From Streptomyces syringium (GTDB lineage Bacteria; Actinomycetota; Actinomycetes; Streptomycetales; Streptomycetaceae): a stretch of 64,000 nucleotides of DNA. Of this stretch, positions 37,651 through 48,200 are shown in pieces (position 1 is the stretch's first letter; each line of letters begins with the position of its first letter). Location of the stretch: positions 1,798,001-1,862,000 of the forward strand of contig NZ_JAGIOH010000001.1 in NCBI RefSeq assembly GCF_017876625.1, given 5' to 3'. The notes beneath the pieces are model-generated. The model ran no database searches, was not told the origin of the DNA, and worked only from the letters and a program-made list of their open reading frames with translations. The translations under genes were made by a program, and so were the position numbers.

Positions 37651-38339
37651 TGCCACTGAACTCGCCCCGGCGCTCCCCGCTCGTCGACCAGGTGATCGCC
37701 GGGCTCCGGAACCAGATCACCTCCGGTGAATGGCCGGTCGGCTCGCGCATTCCCACCGAGCCCGAGCTGGTCGAGCAGCTCGGGGTGGCCCGCAACACTG
37801 TGCGCGAGGCCGTGCGCGCCCTCGCGCACAACGGGCTGCTGGACATCCGGCAGGGCTCGGGGACGTATGTGGCCGCCACCAGCGAACTGGCCGGCGTGAT
37901 GCGCCGCCGCTTCGCCCAGGCGGATCCGCTGCACGTGGCGGAGCTGCGCAGCGCGCTGGAGACGAAGGCGGCGGGGCTGGCGGCCCAGCGCCGCACGGAG
38001 GCGGACCTGCGGCAGCTGGACACGCTGCTGGAGCGCCGCGAGCGGGCCTGGGACTCGGGGGACGCGGAGCGGTTCGTCGAGGCCGACGCCACCTTGCACT
38101 CGGCGGTGGTCGCGGCGGCGCACAACGAGGTGCTGGCCGAGCTGTACGCGGACCTGGGCTCGGTGGTCCGCGACTTCCTGCGCGCGGACGTCGGCCCCGA
38201 GCTGCGGCCGGAGGCGCACACGGACCACGCGCGGCTGGTGGCGGCGATCAGGGACCGGGACGAGGCGACGGCGTCGGCCGAGGCGGGTGCCCATCCGTTC
38301 GGCTGCCGTCAGGGGGCCGACGGGGCCGCCGGGCCCTGA
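37650..38339 (+). CDS. GntR-family (FadR subfamily) transcriptional regulator
   Basis: 229 residues. The winged-helix domain covers residues 8-75 (PLVDQVIAGLRNQITSGEWPVG, TEPELVEQLGVARNTVREAVRAL, GSGTYV). The C-terminal helical FCD domain carries the metal/ligand residues (FVEADATLHSAVVAAAHNEVL, HADHARLVAAIRDRD-type ending around DHARLVAAI). The effector is probably a small carboxylate. Divergent from the CynX-type transporter, which it likely represses. The start ATG has GGAA five bases upstream; longer in-frame extensions lack homology. Confidence 0.88.
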   Translation: MPLNSPRRSPLVDQVIAGLRNQITSGEWPVGSRIPTEPELVEQLGVARNTVREAVRALAHNGLLDIRQGSGTYVAATSELAGVMRRRFAQADPLHVAELRSALETKAAGLAAQRRTEADLRQLDTLLERRERAWDSGDAERFVEADATLHSAVVAAAHNEVLAELYADLGSVVRDFLRADVGPELRPEAHTDHARLVAAIRDRDEATASAEAGAHPFGCRQGADGAAGP

Positions 38340-38347
38340 GCGGGCTG

Positions 38348-38674
38348 TCAGCCCGGGGTGTGCGTCACCCAGGCGTGCCGTATCTCCAGCCAGCAGCGCT
38401 GGGCGAGGGAGGCATGGCGGGCGGGGTCGACGGTGACCGGGGCGGTGTCCATGTCCGGGTCCCACCAGCGGGCGCACTCGACGTGCAGCTGGACGCGGTC
38501 GGGGCGCGCGTGCCCGTTGAAGCAGACGGCGGTGGCGCGGGAGCCGTGTATCCGGGTGCGGCACTCGGCCTCCTGGGGCTCCGCGGGGGCCGCGGCCGCC
38601 ATGGGGGCGAGGGAGCCGGCGAGGGCGGCGGCGGTGAGCAGCAGTGCCGCGGTGCGGCGGATGGGTGTACGCAC
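38348..38674 (-). CDS. Small secreted protein, unknown family
   Basis: 108 residues with a clear Sec signal peptide (RRTAALLLTAAALAGSLAPMAAAAPA) and a mature domain of about 75 residues holding four Cys (ECRTRI, AVCFNG, VECARWW, RCWLEI), suggesting two disulfides. I recognise no family. GGAGGAGG lies seven bases before the GTG. Convergent with the GntR gene. Confidence 0.8.
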   Translation of the reverse strand: MRTPIRRTAALLLTAAALAGSLAPMAAAAPAEPQEAECRTRIHGSRATAVCFNGHARPDRVQLHVECARWWDPDMDTAPVTVDPARHASLAQRCWLEIRHAWVTHTPG

Positions 38675-38765
38675 GCCCGTACCTCCTCCCCACGGTGCGC
38701 CGGGAACATCCCGGTTCCTCCCAGTGTGCGGGCGGTGGGCGCGGTTCTCGACTCGGGGGAACGCG

Positions 38766-38806
38766 AAGGCCGTGTGACCCGTCCGGGGGACGGGTCACAC
38801 GGCCTT
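38766..38806 (-). terminator. Hairpin terminator of the fabG-fabI operon
   Basis: 17-bp perfect stem (38766-38782 with 38790-38806) and 7-nt loop, 20 bp after the fabI stop. Confidence 0.85.
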
Positions 38807-38825
38807 GGTACGCCGTCAGCCGGGG

Positions 38826-39596
38826 CTAGGCCCCCATCATGTGCACGCCACCGTCGACGTGGACGATCTCACCCGTGGTGCGCGGGAAGAAGTCGGACAG
38901 CAGACCGACGACGCCGCGGCCCGCCGGCTCCGGGTCGGCCAGGTCCCAGCCGATCGGGGCGCGGTGGTTCCACACGTCCGCGAGCTCCTCGAAGCCCGGG
39001 ATGGACTTGGCGGCCATCGACTTGATCGGGCCGGCCGAGACGAGGTTGCAGCGGATGCCCTTCGGACCGAGGTCGCGGGCGAGGTAGCGGTTGGTGGACT
39101 CCAGGGCCGCCTTGGCCACGCCCATCCAGTCGTACTTCGGCCAGGCGATCTGCGCGTCGAAGGTCAGACCGACGATCGCGGAGCCCTGCGGCATCAGCGG
39201 CAGCAGGGCCGTGGCCAGCGACTTGTAGGAGTACGCCGAGACCTGGACGGCCGTGGAGACGTCCTCCCAGCTCCCCTCCAGGAAGTTGAAGGCACCCTGC
39301 GGACCGAAGGCGATGGAGTGCACGATGCCGTCGAGACGGGCGTCGTCGCCCTGGAGCTCACGGACCTTGTCGGCCAGCCCGTCGAGCTGCTCCTGGTTGC
39401 TGACGTCCAGCTCGATGACCGGGGCGGGCTTGGGCAGCCGCTTGGCGATGCGCTCGACGAGCGAGAGCCGCCCGAAGCCGGTCAGGATGACCTCGGCGCC
39501 CTCGTTCTGGGCGACCTTGGCGGCCTGGAAGGCGATCGAGGACTCCGTGAGGACGCCCGTGACCAGGATGCGCTTGCCTGCGAGGATTCCACTCAT
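38826..39596 (-). CDS. fabI: Enoyl-[acyl-carrier-protein] reductase (NADH)
   Basis: 256 residues, InhA/FabI type. The N-terminal GVLTESSIAF is the modified nucleotide-binding loop, HSIAFGP precedes the substrate site, and YDWMGVAKAAL gives the catalytic Tyr-x6-Lys, followed by NLVSAGPIKSMAA and PIGWDLADPEP. It performs the last reduction of fatty acid elongation in the cytoplasm. It starts 5 bases after the stop of fabG with no clear Shine-Dalgarno, so translation is probably coupled. Confidence 0.95.
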   Translation of the reverse strand: MSGILAGKRILVTGVLTESSIAFQAAKVAQNEGAEVILTGFGRLSLVERIAKRLPKPAPVIELDVSNQEQLDGLADKVRELQGDDARLDGIVHSIAFGPQGAFNFLEGSWEDVSTAVQVSAYSYKSLATALLPLMPQGSAIVGLTFDAQIAWPKYDWMGVAKAALESTNRYLARDLGPKGIRCNLVSAGPIKSMAAKSIPGFEELADVWNHRAPIGWDLADPEPAGRGVVGLLSDFFPRTTGEIVHVDGGVHMMGA

Positions 39597-39601
39597 GACG
39601 T

Positions 39602-40321
39602 TCAGTGACCCATGCCCAATCCGCCGTCGACAGGAATGACGGCTCCAGTGATGTATGCGGCCTCGTCGGAGGCGAGGAAGCGGACCGAGGCGGCGATCTC
39701 CTCGGGCTGCGCGTAGCGCGCGAGCGGAACCTGCTTCGTGATGCTCTCCCGCTGCTCGTCGCTGAGCACGCGGGTCATGTCGGTGTCGACGAAGCCGGGG
39801 GCGACGACGTTGACCGTGATGTTGCGGGAGCCCAGCTCGCGGGCGAGCGAGCGGGCGAAGCCGACCAGCCCGGCCTTGGAGGCGGCGTAGTTCGCCTGGC
39901 CCGCCGAGCCCAGCAGGCCCACGACGGACGAGATCAGCACGACACGGCCCTTGCGGGCGCGCAGCATGCCCTTCGAGGCGCGCTTGACGACGCGGAAGGT
40001 GCCCGTGAGGTTGGTGTCCACCACGGAGGTGAAGTCCTCCTCGGACATGCGCAGCAGCAGCTGATCGCGGGTGACGCCGGCGTTGGCCACCAGCACCTCG
40101 ACCGCGCCCTGCTTCTCCTCGATCTCCTTGTACGCCTGCTCGACCTGCTCGGGGTCCGTGATGTCGCACTTCACGGCGAGGCAGCCCAGGTCGATGAGCT
40201 CGGCCGGCGGCTCACCCGACCGGTAGGTGAAGGCGACCTTGTCGCCGGCCTCCGCGAAGGCACGGGCGATGGCGAGGCCGATGCCCCGGTTTCCTCCGGT
40301 GACGAGAACCGAGCGGCTCAA
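39602..40321 (-). CDS. fabG: 3-oxoacyl-[acyl-carrier-protein] reductase
   Basis: 239 residues, short-chain dehydrogenase fold: TGGNRGIGLAIARAFAEAG (cofactor loop), VANAGVT, catalytic Ser in LISSVVGLLG and YAASKAG with Tyr and Lys, then PGFVDTDMT. It reduces beta-ketoacyl-ACP with NADPH. A TTG start is deduced because no ATG or GTG is near and GGAAGGG lies seven bases upstream. First gene of the fabG-fabI operon. Confidence 0.94.
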   Translation of the reverse strand: MSRSVLVTGGNRGIGLAIARAFAEAGDKVAFTYRSGEPPAELIDLGCLAVKCDITDPEQVEQAYKEIEEKQGAVEVLVANAGVTRDQLLLRMSEEDFTSVVDTNLTGTFRVVKRASKGMLRARKGRVVLISSVVGLLGSAGQANYAASKAGLVGFARSLARELGSRNITVNVVAPGFVDTDMTRVLSDEQRESITKQVPLARYAQPEEIAASVRFLASDEAAYITGAVIPVDGGLGMGH

Positions 40322-40925
40322 AGGATCACCCTTCCGTTTCCATATGCATAGGTCGTGCTCGACTACACCGAAACGTATCGGTAGAGGTCCCCGAAGAGAC
40401 ACTCGACCTGCGACAGGGGGGACTGGCAGTCGCTGTTGGATCTCTACAGAAGCGGGGTGGCGGGGCGTCGGCGGGGGCGTCGGCAGGATGCCGGCGGGGC
40501 CGCCGGACCCCGGGCGGGCGAGCGTCGGCGGCCCCGAGCGCGGACGGGCTCGGACGCACCGAAGGGTAGGGCTCGGGTTTCCGTGTTGCCTCGGCGCGGT
40601 TGTCGCTTGCACCGCCTGCCAAGGGCAGCAATCGCCCCGGGTGCGTTCGCCCCGCCGTATCACGATCGCATCCGAAATGCGCCAGCGCAGGAAGAACCTG
40701 TTTGAAGCACCCAAGCCTCTGTCCAGCCCATACGGGGCATCGAGCAAAGAAGGATACGGAACCAACAGAACCCTTTGGCACCGGTGTCGAGTGCGATCAA
40801 CGCCCCAACGACATGGGGGCTCTGCCATGCCACCGACACGCCTGCCGACCAGGCCACTTCATCCCCACGACACAGGACGGAAGACGCTTACTCACGCGCT
40901 GGAGTGGCCGCCGAGGGGCGAGCCC
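40322..40925. other. 604-bp gap at the left edge of the accessory region
   Basis: No gene, tRNA or repeat was found. The left part must hold the fabG promoter. From about 40700 rightward the base composition becomes less GC-rich, merging into the low-GC lipoprotein and immunity genes. It is the likely left boundary of inserted DNA, but no attachment-site duplication was recognised. Confidence 0.5.
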
Positions 40926-41435
40926 CTATTGGATATATCCGAAGGGAACGATTTTTCTGACCGCGTCAGAGAGGTCGACGAGCATGCTGAATTCACCAGT
41001 GGGGCCGGTGTACTTCGCAGGAACCGTCACCTCTACCCAGGCAGTCCGCTTTGAGGTCGTCAGACGCAGGCTCCCGTCCGACTGCTCTTCGGGAAGCCAC
41101 TCAACATCGTTGATCTCAATCGTCGGAGATTGGGGCCTGTAGTACTTGTATCCCTCCGTGACTACCAATGGACGCCTCACTCCGCAACGCAGCGAAATTG
41201 GCGGGCTCCCCCAGGCTGCAGTGAATTCCGACTCAGGGGAAACGGATCGCCGCTCTTTCCCATCAACGGTTGCAGGTAGCTTTTTGTGCAGTTCGCGGCA
41301 GAGTCGAGCCTGCTCTTCCGGCGGAGCTGGATCCGGAACGGCGATGTGAGCACTGCCGTCAGCCCCGCAGCCAGCAGACGCAAGCAGAACGACAACTGTA
41401 GGAACGCTGACCAGCCAGCGAGAAAAAGGCTTCAC
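40926..41435 (-). CDS. DUF3515 family lipoprotein
   Basis: 169 residues. Signal peptide with lipobox SAGC near residue 23, followed by the DUF3515 pattern (ARLCRELHKKLPATVDGKER, SEFTAAWGSPPISLRCG, EVTVPAKYTG). Membrane-anchored, function unknown. Base composition is well below the surrounding genes and codon use is less GC3-biased. It is the last minus-strand gene after the toxin and immunity genes. GTG start with weak support. Confidence 0.82.
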   Translation of the reverse strand: MKPFSRWLVSVPTVVVLLASAGCGADGSAHIAVPDPAPPEEQARLCRELHKKLPATVDGKERRSVSPESEFTAAWGSPPISLRCGVRRPLVVTEGYKYYRPQSPTIEINDVEWLPEEQSDGSLRLTTSKRTAWVEVTVPAKYTGPTGEFSMLVDLSDAVRKIVPFGYIQ

Positions 41436-41591
41436 CTGGTGATGATAGGTAGTTGTCAGAGCTGGCCGGGCGGAGGTGAGACCGACTTCCGGTCACCATT
41501 TGCACGCGCCGCACCCGACAAGTCATCAGGTTCGTCGTCGCTAACCGTCCCAAGACGCACGCTTGATGCCATGAGGCCTGAACGAGGTTAT

Positions 41592-42173
41592 CTACCGCCA
41601 AAATTGATTACGACTAGGCGGAAATGGGCCAAACAGACTGCCATATTCACCAGTTTCATCGATAAAAGCGAAATCTGGACCTGCGCTCTTCACGGCTGCA
41701 TGGAGGCGGGCCACCAATACCAAGGGAGGCTCTAGGGGCAGGCCAAGCGCCGCGGCAACGCGATATTGCTCAGCACCAATCGTCGGACAATTTTCCATCA
41801 TGTCGTGACAGAGAAAAGCTGTCGCCGATTCCATGGCACTCAAGTCCCCACCCGCAGAATACTTCAAACAGTCCCTCCAGTACGGAAATCCAGCCACCAG
41901 CGCGAGAGCCTCACTCAAGTCGGTCGCGATAATTCCAGCGTCGCCTTCCGAACTCGCATACAACACAGGTCGGCACAGGTCTGGAGTCCCACACAGATAG
42001 AACATGCCACCCGTAAAATCTCCAGCAATACCTTCGAGCGGGAGCCCTGAAGCCAGCCTTGTAGATTCACCATCCACCTTGCGCCTGATATCAAATTCAA
42101 AGACATCGGCAAGAAGTACCGCGAGCTCTCGGTCTTCACTTATCTGCTGCAGCAAATCAGTAGAATCGCGCAT
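41592..42173 (-). CDS. Candidate immunity protein for the RHS toxin
   Basis: 193 residues, unrecognised family. It has acidic and aromatic regions (VFEFDIRRKVDGE, GGMFYLCGTPDLCRPVLYAS, VAGFPYWRDCLKYS) and no signal or membrane segment. Position immediately downstream of the toxin C-terminus on the same strand is where polymorphic-toxin immunity genes sit, and low GC fits a horizontally shuffled module. The ATG at 42173 is chosen over the longer Arg-rich extension. The role is inferred from context only. Confidence 0.6.
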   Translation of the reverse strand: MRDSTDLLQQISEDRELAVLLADVFEFDIRRKVDGESTRLASGLPLEGIAGDFTGGMFYLCGTPDLCRPVLYASSEGDAGIIATDLSEALALVAGFPYWRDCLKYSAGGDLSAMESATAFLCHDMMENCPTIGAEQYRVAAALGLPLEPPLVLVARLHAAVKSAGPDFAFIDETGEYGSLFGPFPPSRNQFWR

Positions 42174-42288
42174 CGCACCACCATAGCAGAGCACTGGCAT
42201 ACGGCCCATGGGGCGGCGCCGACCTCGCCATCCAAGCGGGACTGCGGCGCAGGTGGAATTCTCCAGCACCGCAGTCCCGCTCACACTA

Positions 42289-45200
42289 CTACAGCATTCC
42301 TACCCTTCGATAATATCCCAGCAATCCCTGAATTCCCGGATTGAAGTAACTTGGGTCCCCGTACTGCTGCTGCCCTATTCGACGCAAGTCCCAGATATCC
42401 CGAGCAAGGACAGTGCGGAACGGCATACCACTCTCAGCTGCCTTTGTGGCGCGGCCCAAAGACTTGTAAGTCCTCGTTAGCGCATGATCCCCCTGCTTCA
42501 TCACGATCGCCCCACCCTCGTTTCTGGCAAGAAATCCAAGACCGTCTTGCGGCATGTGATGGGCTTCCAATCCGTCACCCACTTGACCTGGATTGAGGTC
42601 TCCAAAGCGACCTGCATCGTTCTCTGCCACGACCTTGCACTTAGCATTGTGGACCAGAACTGGGGTTTCACCCGCGAGCACGTAGTACGTGTGCGTTCTC
42701 TTGACGGTCAGGTCATGGGTACGTTGCTGCTTGCGGAAGTGACGCACTGCCGTCACCTCGACCGTGTCACCGTTCGGAGCGTGCAGCCGCGTACCTGAAG
42801 TGACCTCGCCGGCGTCGACCCACTTCTTCTGGCCGGCATCCCAGAAGGGGTGCGTGTCGGTGGCGATGAGGCTGGCTTCGCCTTGACTGGTCTTCACCGT
42901 GAGGTCGGTGAATTCCTTGTCGTCTTCCGTGACGATACTCGCGACGACTTCCCGCTCGGTCGTCTTACCTGTCTCCGGATCGGTCGCAAGGACCTTGTCG
43001 CCTATCACGACATCTTCGATATTCTTACTGGTGCCATCGGCCAGGAGAACGGCCGTGCCGGGGAGGAAGCTATGGCAGTTTTTCGCCGCCTCCTCAGCCC
43101 TCTTCAACCCCTTGAGGTTCTTGGCAACCTTCAGCGCTTTCGCCGCTTTGAGAGGGCTCGGCAAGTCGGTCGCCGCCCACCCGCAACCCGATACCGAACC
43201 GTGAAAGCAGTCCTTCCACGCGCCAGTATCGGGAAGAGCCACACTCTTCACGATGGAGGCAAAAATGGAGGCAACCGAGGGTCCGCTTTTCTCAGGCCGC
43301 GTCCACTTATCTACCGTCGTTGCGTAGGAATAGTAATTCCCCTGATTTCCGAACCACTCCGTCCTGGTGTATTCAACACCGTCCTCCTCCCAGGGTTTAC
43401 TCGTTACGCTCGACGACGTCCCCCACTCCCAGCCGTCCCCGTCGTATTCCCACGTCTCCCAGACCGGGACCTCTTTCTTCTTGTCGTTCGTCCTACATGC
43501 ACCCGCTCCACCACAAGCACCGTCAGGACGCAGTCCCGAAGGGTCGGACAAAGTAGCCGGGTTGTTGTTCGCATAGCTGTAGCCATGGTTCTGCTGGGGG
43601 TCCGACAGGTCCATGACCGGGTCGACGCTGATGAAGCGGCCCGTTGTGGGGTCGTATTCGCGAGCGCCGAGGTGGGTCAGGCCAGTGGTCGTGTCCGTCG
43701 TGCCACCGATGAATCCCTTCGTGCCGGGCCAGTTCTTCGGTTGTTCGCCTCGCGGGTTACCGAAGGGGGTCGTGCGGCGTCGGGTCGCCGACGTCGTCGC
43801 CGTGTCAATCGCGAGCTGGCCCGTGCCGAGGTGGTCGCCGATGACAAAAGACGCGGTGCCGTCGTCGTTCTGGACAGCCTGGACGCCGCCCAGGTCGAAG
43901 TAACGGGTGGCCTTCGGCTTGGTGGAGCCCTTGGCGAGGGTGATCTCGGTGGCGCCGAGGTAGAGAGTGGTCTCCGTATCGGTGCGGCCTATGAGGCGCT
44001 GGCCCTCTGCGTCGTACACGTACGAGGTCGTCTCGGCAACCTTGTCGTCCTTGGACTCGGTGACCTTCGCCAGGTGGCCTTCGACATCCCAGTCGAGCGC
44101 CTCGGTGTCACCGCCGAGCGTGCGGGCGGTGGTGTTGCCGGTCTGGTCGTAGGCGTAGGAGTCCTTGGCCGTGCCCGTCGGTCCGGTCGTCTCCACCGCG
44201 GTGAGCGTGTGCGGCTGGGACTTGCCGGCGGCGGGGTAGGTGTAGGTGCGCTTAGTGTCCTTGGACGTGTTGCCGCCGACGTCGTGCCGGGTCTCGGTGA
44301 GTCGGTTGCCGGTCTTGTCGTACGTGTAGGAGTTCCAGTACGGGGCCGAGCCTCCGATCAGATTGCCGATCGGGGCACCCGCGCAGCTGGCGGCGGACTG
44401 GGTCCACTCGTCGGTGACGCGGCGCAGGTAGTCGTAGGTGAAGCACTGGGTATCAGTGCCGTCGGGAGCCACTTCGGAGACGGCGCGGACATTGCCGGTC
44501 TCGTCGTAGGTGTACGTGGCGGCCTTGTCGGCGGCGCGGGCGTCTTGGCGGTCGACCCTGGTGTTGGCCAGGCGCTGGGTGCCCCACTCATAGCCGTTGG
44601 TTATCTGGGTGACCTTGCCGCCGTTGTGGCTGAGTCGCGACTGGAGCGGCTTGCCGGTGAGGCTGTAGCTGCTGATCTCCCCCTTCAGCCCGTCGGAAGT
44701 GCCTGCCTGCACGGACCGCAGGGTCTCGTCGTACATGTAGACGACGGCGACGCCGGGCAGAGAGCCAGCAGGAGGGAAGGTCTGGCTCTGGACGGTACCG
44801 GAGGGGTCATATGCGGTTCGAGAGACATACGTGCCGGCCAGGGCACCTTCGTTCGCGGGGACGACCGTGCTCGTGCTGGTTGCCCGGTTCAGGGAGTCGT
44901 ATTCCTCCACGCGGGTCGTATAGGCGTTGTTGTTCACGTAGCGGGTGGCCGAGGCGATCTGGCCCTTGCCGTTGGTGACGGTGTCGTAAGTCCACTCAGC
45001 GAGCTTGTTTCCGGTGGCGGAGCCTTCGCGGATGTCCGTCTTGCGGCCGAGATTGTCGTAGCCGTAGAAGAGCGTGTTCTTGTTCTTCCGGGCGTTGCTG
45101 ACGGAGATCAACTGACCGCGGTCGTCATAGCTGCTGGTGGTGGTGCCCTTGTCGGGGTCACTGGCAGAGGTCTGGCGGCCGAGCTGGTCGTAGTTGTACG

Positions 45201-48200
45201 ACCAGGAGTTGCCCGCTGGGTCGGTGACCTCGGCCAGCTTCCCCGCGGGTGTATAGCTGTAACGCGTGACATCGGCGTCCGCGTCGGTGCTGCGGCTGCG
45301 GAGCTGGTGCAGTTCCTTCGTCTGGCCTCGGGCGTCGATCACGGTCGTGGTGGCGGTGGAGCCGACCGGAGGAATGACGGTGGTGCGGTCACCACCGTAG
45401 AGGGTGCGGGTGGTAGCCAGGGGCTTCCCCACCTCGCTGTTGCCCGCGATCTGCTTGCTCTCGGTGACACGACCCAGCCCGTCGTAGGCGTTCCAGGTCT
45501 GGGATTCCACCTTGAGGGCATCGTCCGGCGCGAAGAGCGCGGTAGCGGGGGCACCTTGCGCGTAGTAGGTGGCGAAAGTCTTGGCCATCAGACCGCGGTC
45601 GTCGTAGAAGGTATCGGTGAGCAGACGACCGCCGTCCGGGCCGGGGGCCTGGGTCTGGCGTGGCCGCAGGAAGCCGTCGTAGAGGGTGTAGGACGTGAGC
45701 TGACCGGACTTGTTGTTGAGGGTCCTGGTACCGACGCTGACGGGCTTGCCATCGGTGATCGTGTAGGTGAACTCGTAGCTCGGTGCGCCGCCCGCTGCCT
45801 TGGCGCGGTTGGCCAACCAGATTTTCGTCGAGCGGCCGAGCGCGTCATAGACGAAGTCGGTCCGCTTGTTGTTCGCGTCCCACTTGGTCACCGGCTGGCC
45901 GCGCAGCGGATCCACGGTCGTCTTCGTGGTCTGCGCGGTGGTCGCGTCCCCGGCCTTCGAGGGGGGCGTGGTCGTGGTGACGGTGGTGGGGAATCCGTTG
46001 TCCGGTGCGTAGGCCGTAGTAGTGGTGCGGCCATCGCTCCGCTTGGTGGTCGAGAGCTGCTTGCCCGCGAGATCGAAGACGACGTCGGCGGTCAGGTCGG
46101 TAACGGCCAGGGGTCGGCCATAGCTGTCGACGGTGGTGCCGGACTCCAGATACGTCGCCTGGCTGCCGTCGTGCTTCTTGAGGGTGGCCACGCTGGTGGC
46201 GTCACCCTTGGTCGGGCTAGCGCCATAGGCGCCACCGTCGTAGGCCGTGCGAACGTCGGAGAGGACCGCCTTGGACCGGTCGACGACTGTGGTGTCACAA
46301 GCCGTGGCTAGCGTCTCCACGCGCGAGGGAAGGGAGAGGATGTTCTCGTCGGCGTTGTCCGCGTAAGTGGTCCGGGTGCAACGGTCGTCGGCCGTGGTGG
46401 AGGTGTCTCCGTAATCGTCGACCTGCTTGGCCCGGCCGGTCGTGGTGTCGAAGACGCTCGCGGTCGCGGTCTGGCGCCATTTCACACCGGCCCCGTCGTC
46501 GAGCGACGTCGATGTCCGTGCCGATTCAGTGCCGGTGAAGTTCGCGGTGACGGTACCCCAGGAGCGGGCCTTCTTCGCGGTCTCGTGATGCCAGGGCCGG
46601 CTGACGGTCTTCGCGAGTATTTTTCCGTCCGGGCCCGAGTAGCTCTCTGTCTTGTACAGGAAGCCTGCTGCGGACTCGTGGTCGGTAATGGGGTCACCCT
46701 CGTCCTTGCCGAGGGTGATGTTCACGCTCTTGGTGCCACCACTGGTCGCCTTCTTGTCGCCGTCCATGCCCCGCAGGAAGTAGCTGTCCTCCTGGGACTT
46801 CATGGCACCGGCACCTTGACCACCGGTCTGGACACGCACATGTCCGTAGCCGCGCCAGCCTGACCAGGTCTTGAATTTCTCCTTGGTCAGACCGTCGTCG
46901 TCATCGAAGTGCCAGGCCGCGTCGCCGAGGTAGTAGTAGCGGGTGACCTGGTTGGGTGAGCCACCTGTGCGGTCGGTGGCGGTGACAGAGTCCACCACGT
47001 ACTTGTTGAACCATTGCTGGGTCGGGTCCTCACTGCCCGCACCGCTGAGGTACTGCGGGAAGCAGCGGGTGGTGTTCGACTCAGGGGTGGGCAGCTTCCC
47101 CCAGTCACAGACGGGGGTCGAGTAGGTGACATCGGTCTGGCCGCCGCCCTCGTCCGCGATCGTGGACAGCCGTTCCTTGATGAAGGGGGCCTTGCCGTCG
47201 CCGGTTTTGTCGAGGCGGTTGGGGCGTTGGGTGTAGGCGAACGTGGTCTTCGGCAGGGTGATGGCCGGGCTGGCGGACTGGCCGGTGTGCTGCACGGAAT
47301 CCAGCAGGAGCTGGTAGTCGGTGTCGGCCATGCCCCAGCGATGGCCGATCTTCCACGAGTCGACGGGCGCGTATGTGCCATCGCTCTTCAGCACACTGGC
47401 GGTGATGTCGGTCAGGCGCTTACGAGTCCAGAACGACGGTGAGAGCCGGCCCTTGTCGCACTCGGTGCCCGCCTTGCAGTTCAGGTCCCACGGGGTGTCG
47501 TACCAGTAGGCCTTCTTGTCGTCGATCGTGTCTTCCGAGCAGGTCACCTTGTCCTTGTCCTGCGGGAGGCAGCGTTCGGCGTTGGTGAAGTCGGCCTTCG
47601 CCAACGGCTTGGCATACAGGTCGGCGGACTTCAGTCCGTACTCGACCCGCTTGAGGTACCCGCCGCGGGTGTAGGTGGTGTCGTCCTTGGCCTCGAGGTT
47701 ACGGCCGTAGGCGTTGGTCTCCTTGCCGTAGTAGTAGCCGACGGCGTTGCCGTGGCGGTCGACGGCGTAGTCCAGGTTCCAGCGCCAGCCCTGCTGGCAC
47801 CAGGAGTCCTTGAAGGCGTCCTTGTGGCAGGGTTCGCCTGCGTTGTTGCCGTAGACGGGGACGGTCCAGGTGGAGTCTGTAGTGTCTTTGCCCTTCGCCC
47901 AGCCGTTCAGCTTGTGGTAGCCGAAGTAGTAGCGGGTCCCGTTCGGGGCGGTGAGGCGCCAGTACTCGTTGTCGTTGTCGCCGTTGTCGTGCTCGCTGCC
48001 CGTCAGACGGGCGATCTTCGTGCCGTCGTCGTTCTTCAGCTTCCACTGGTTGTCCCCTGCGGGGACCAGTTCGCCGGCCTTGCCGTTGAAGGAGATCGTG
48101 GCGTTGTCGTACGCCCAGCACAGGTCACCGGGCTTGTTTCCGTCGGCGTTCTTGACGTCGTCTTCGGAGCAGGGCTTGTAGCGGCGTTCGATGAAGCCCG

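Noticed and set aside
40326..40781. Frames in the gap left of the DUF3515 gene
   Set aside because: Arg/Pro-rich, without ribosome sites or homology.
42850..46311. Plus-strand open frame of 1153 codons across the RHS gene
   Set aside because: Antisense to the RHS toxin, low complexity and without recognisable motifs; high GC leaves long shadow frames.
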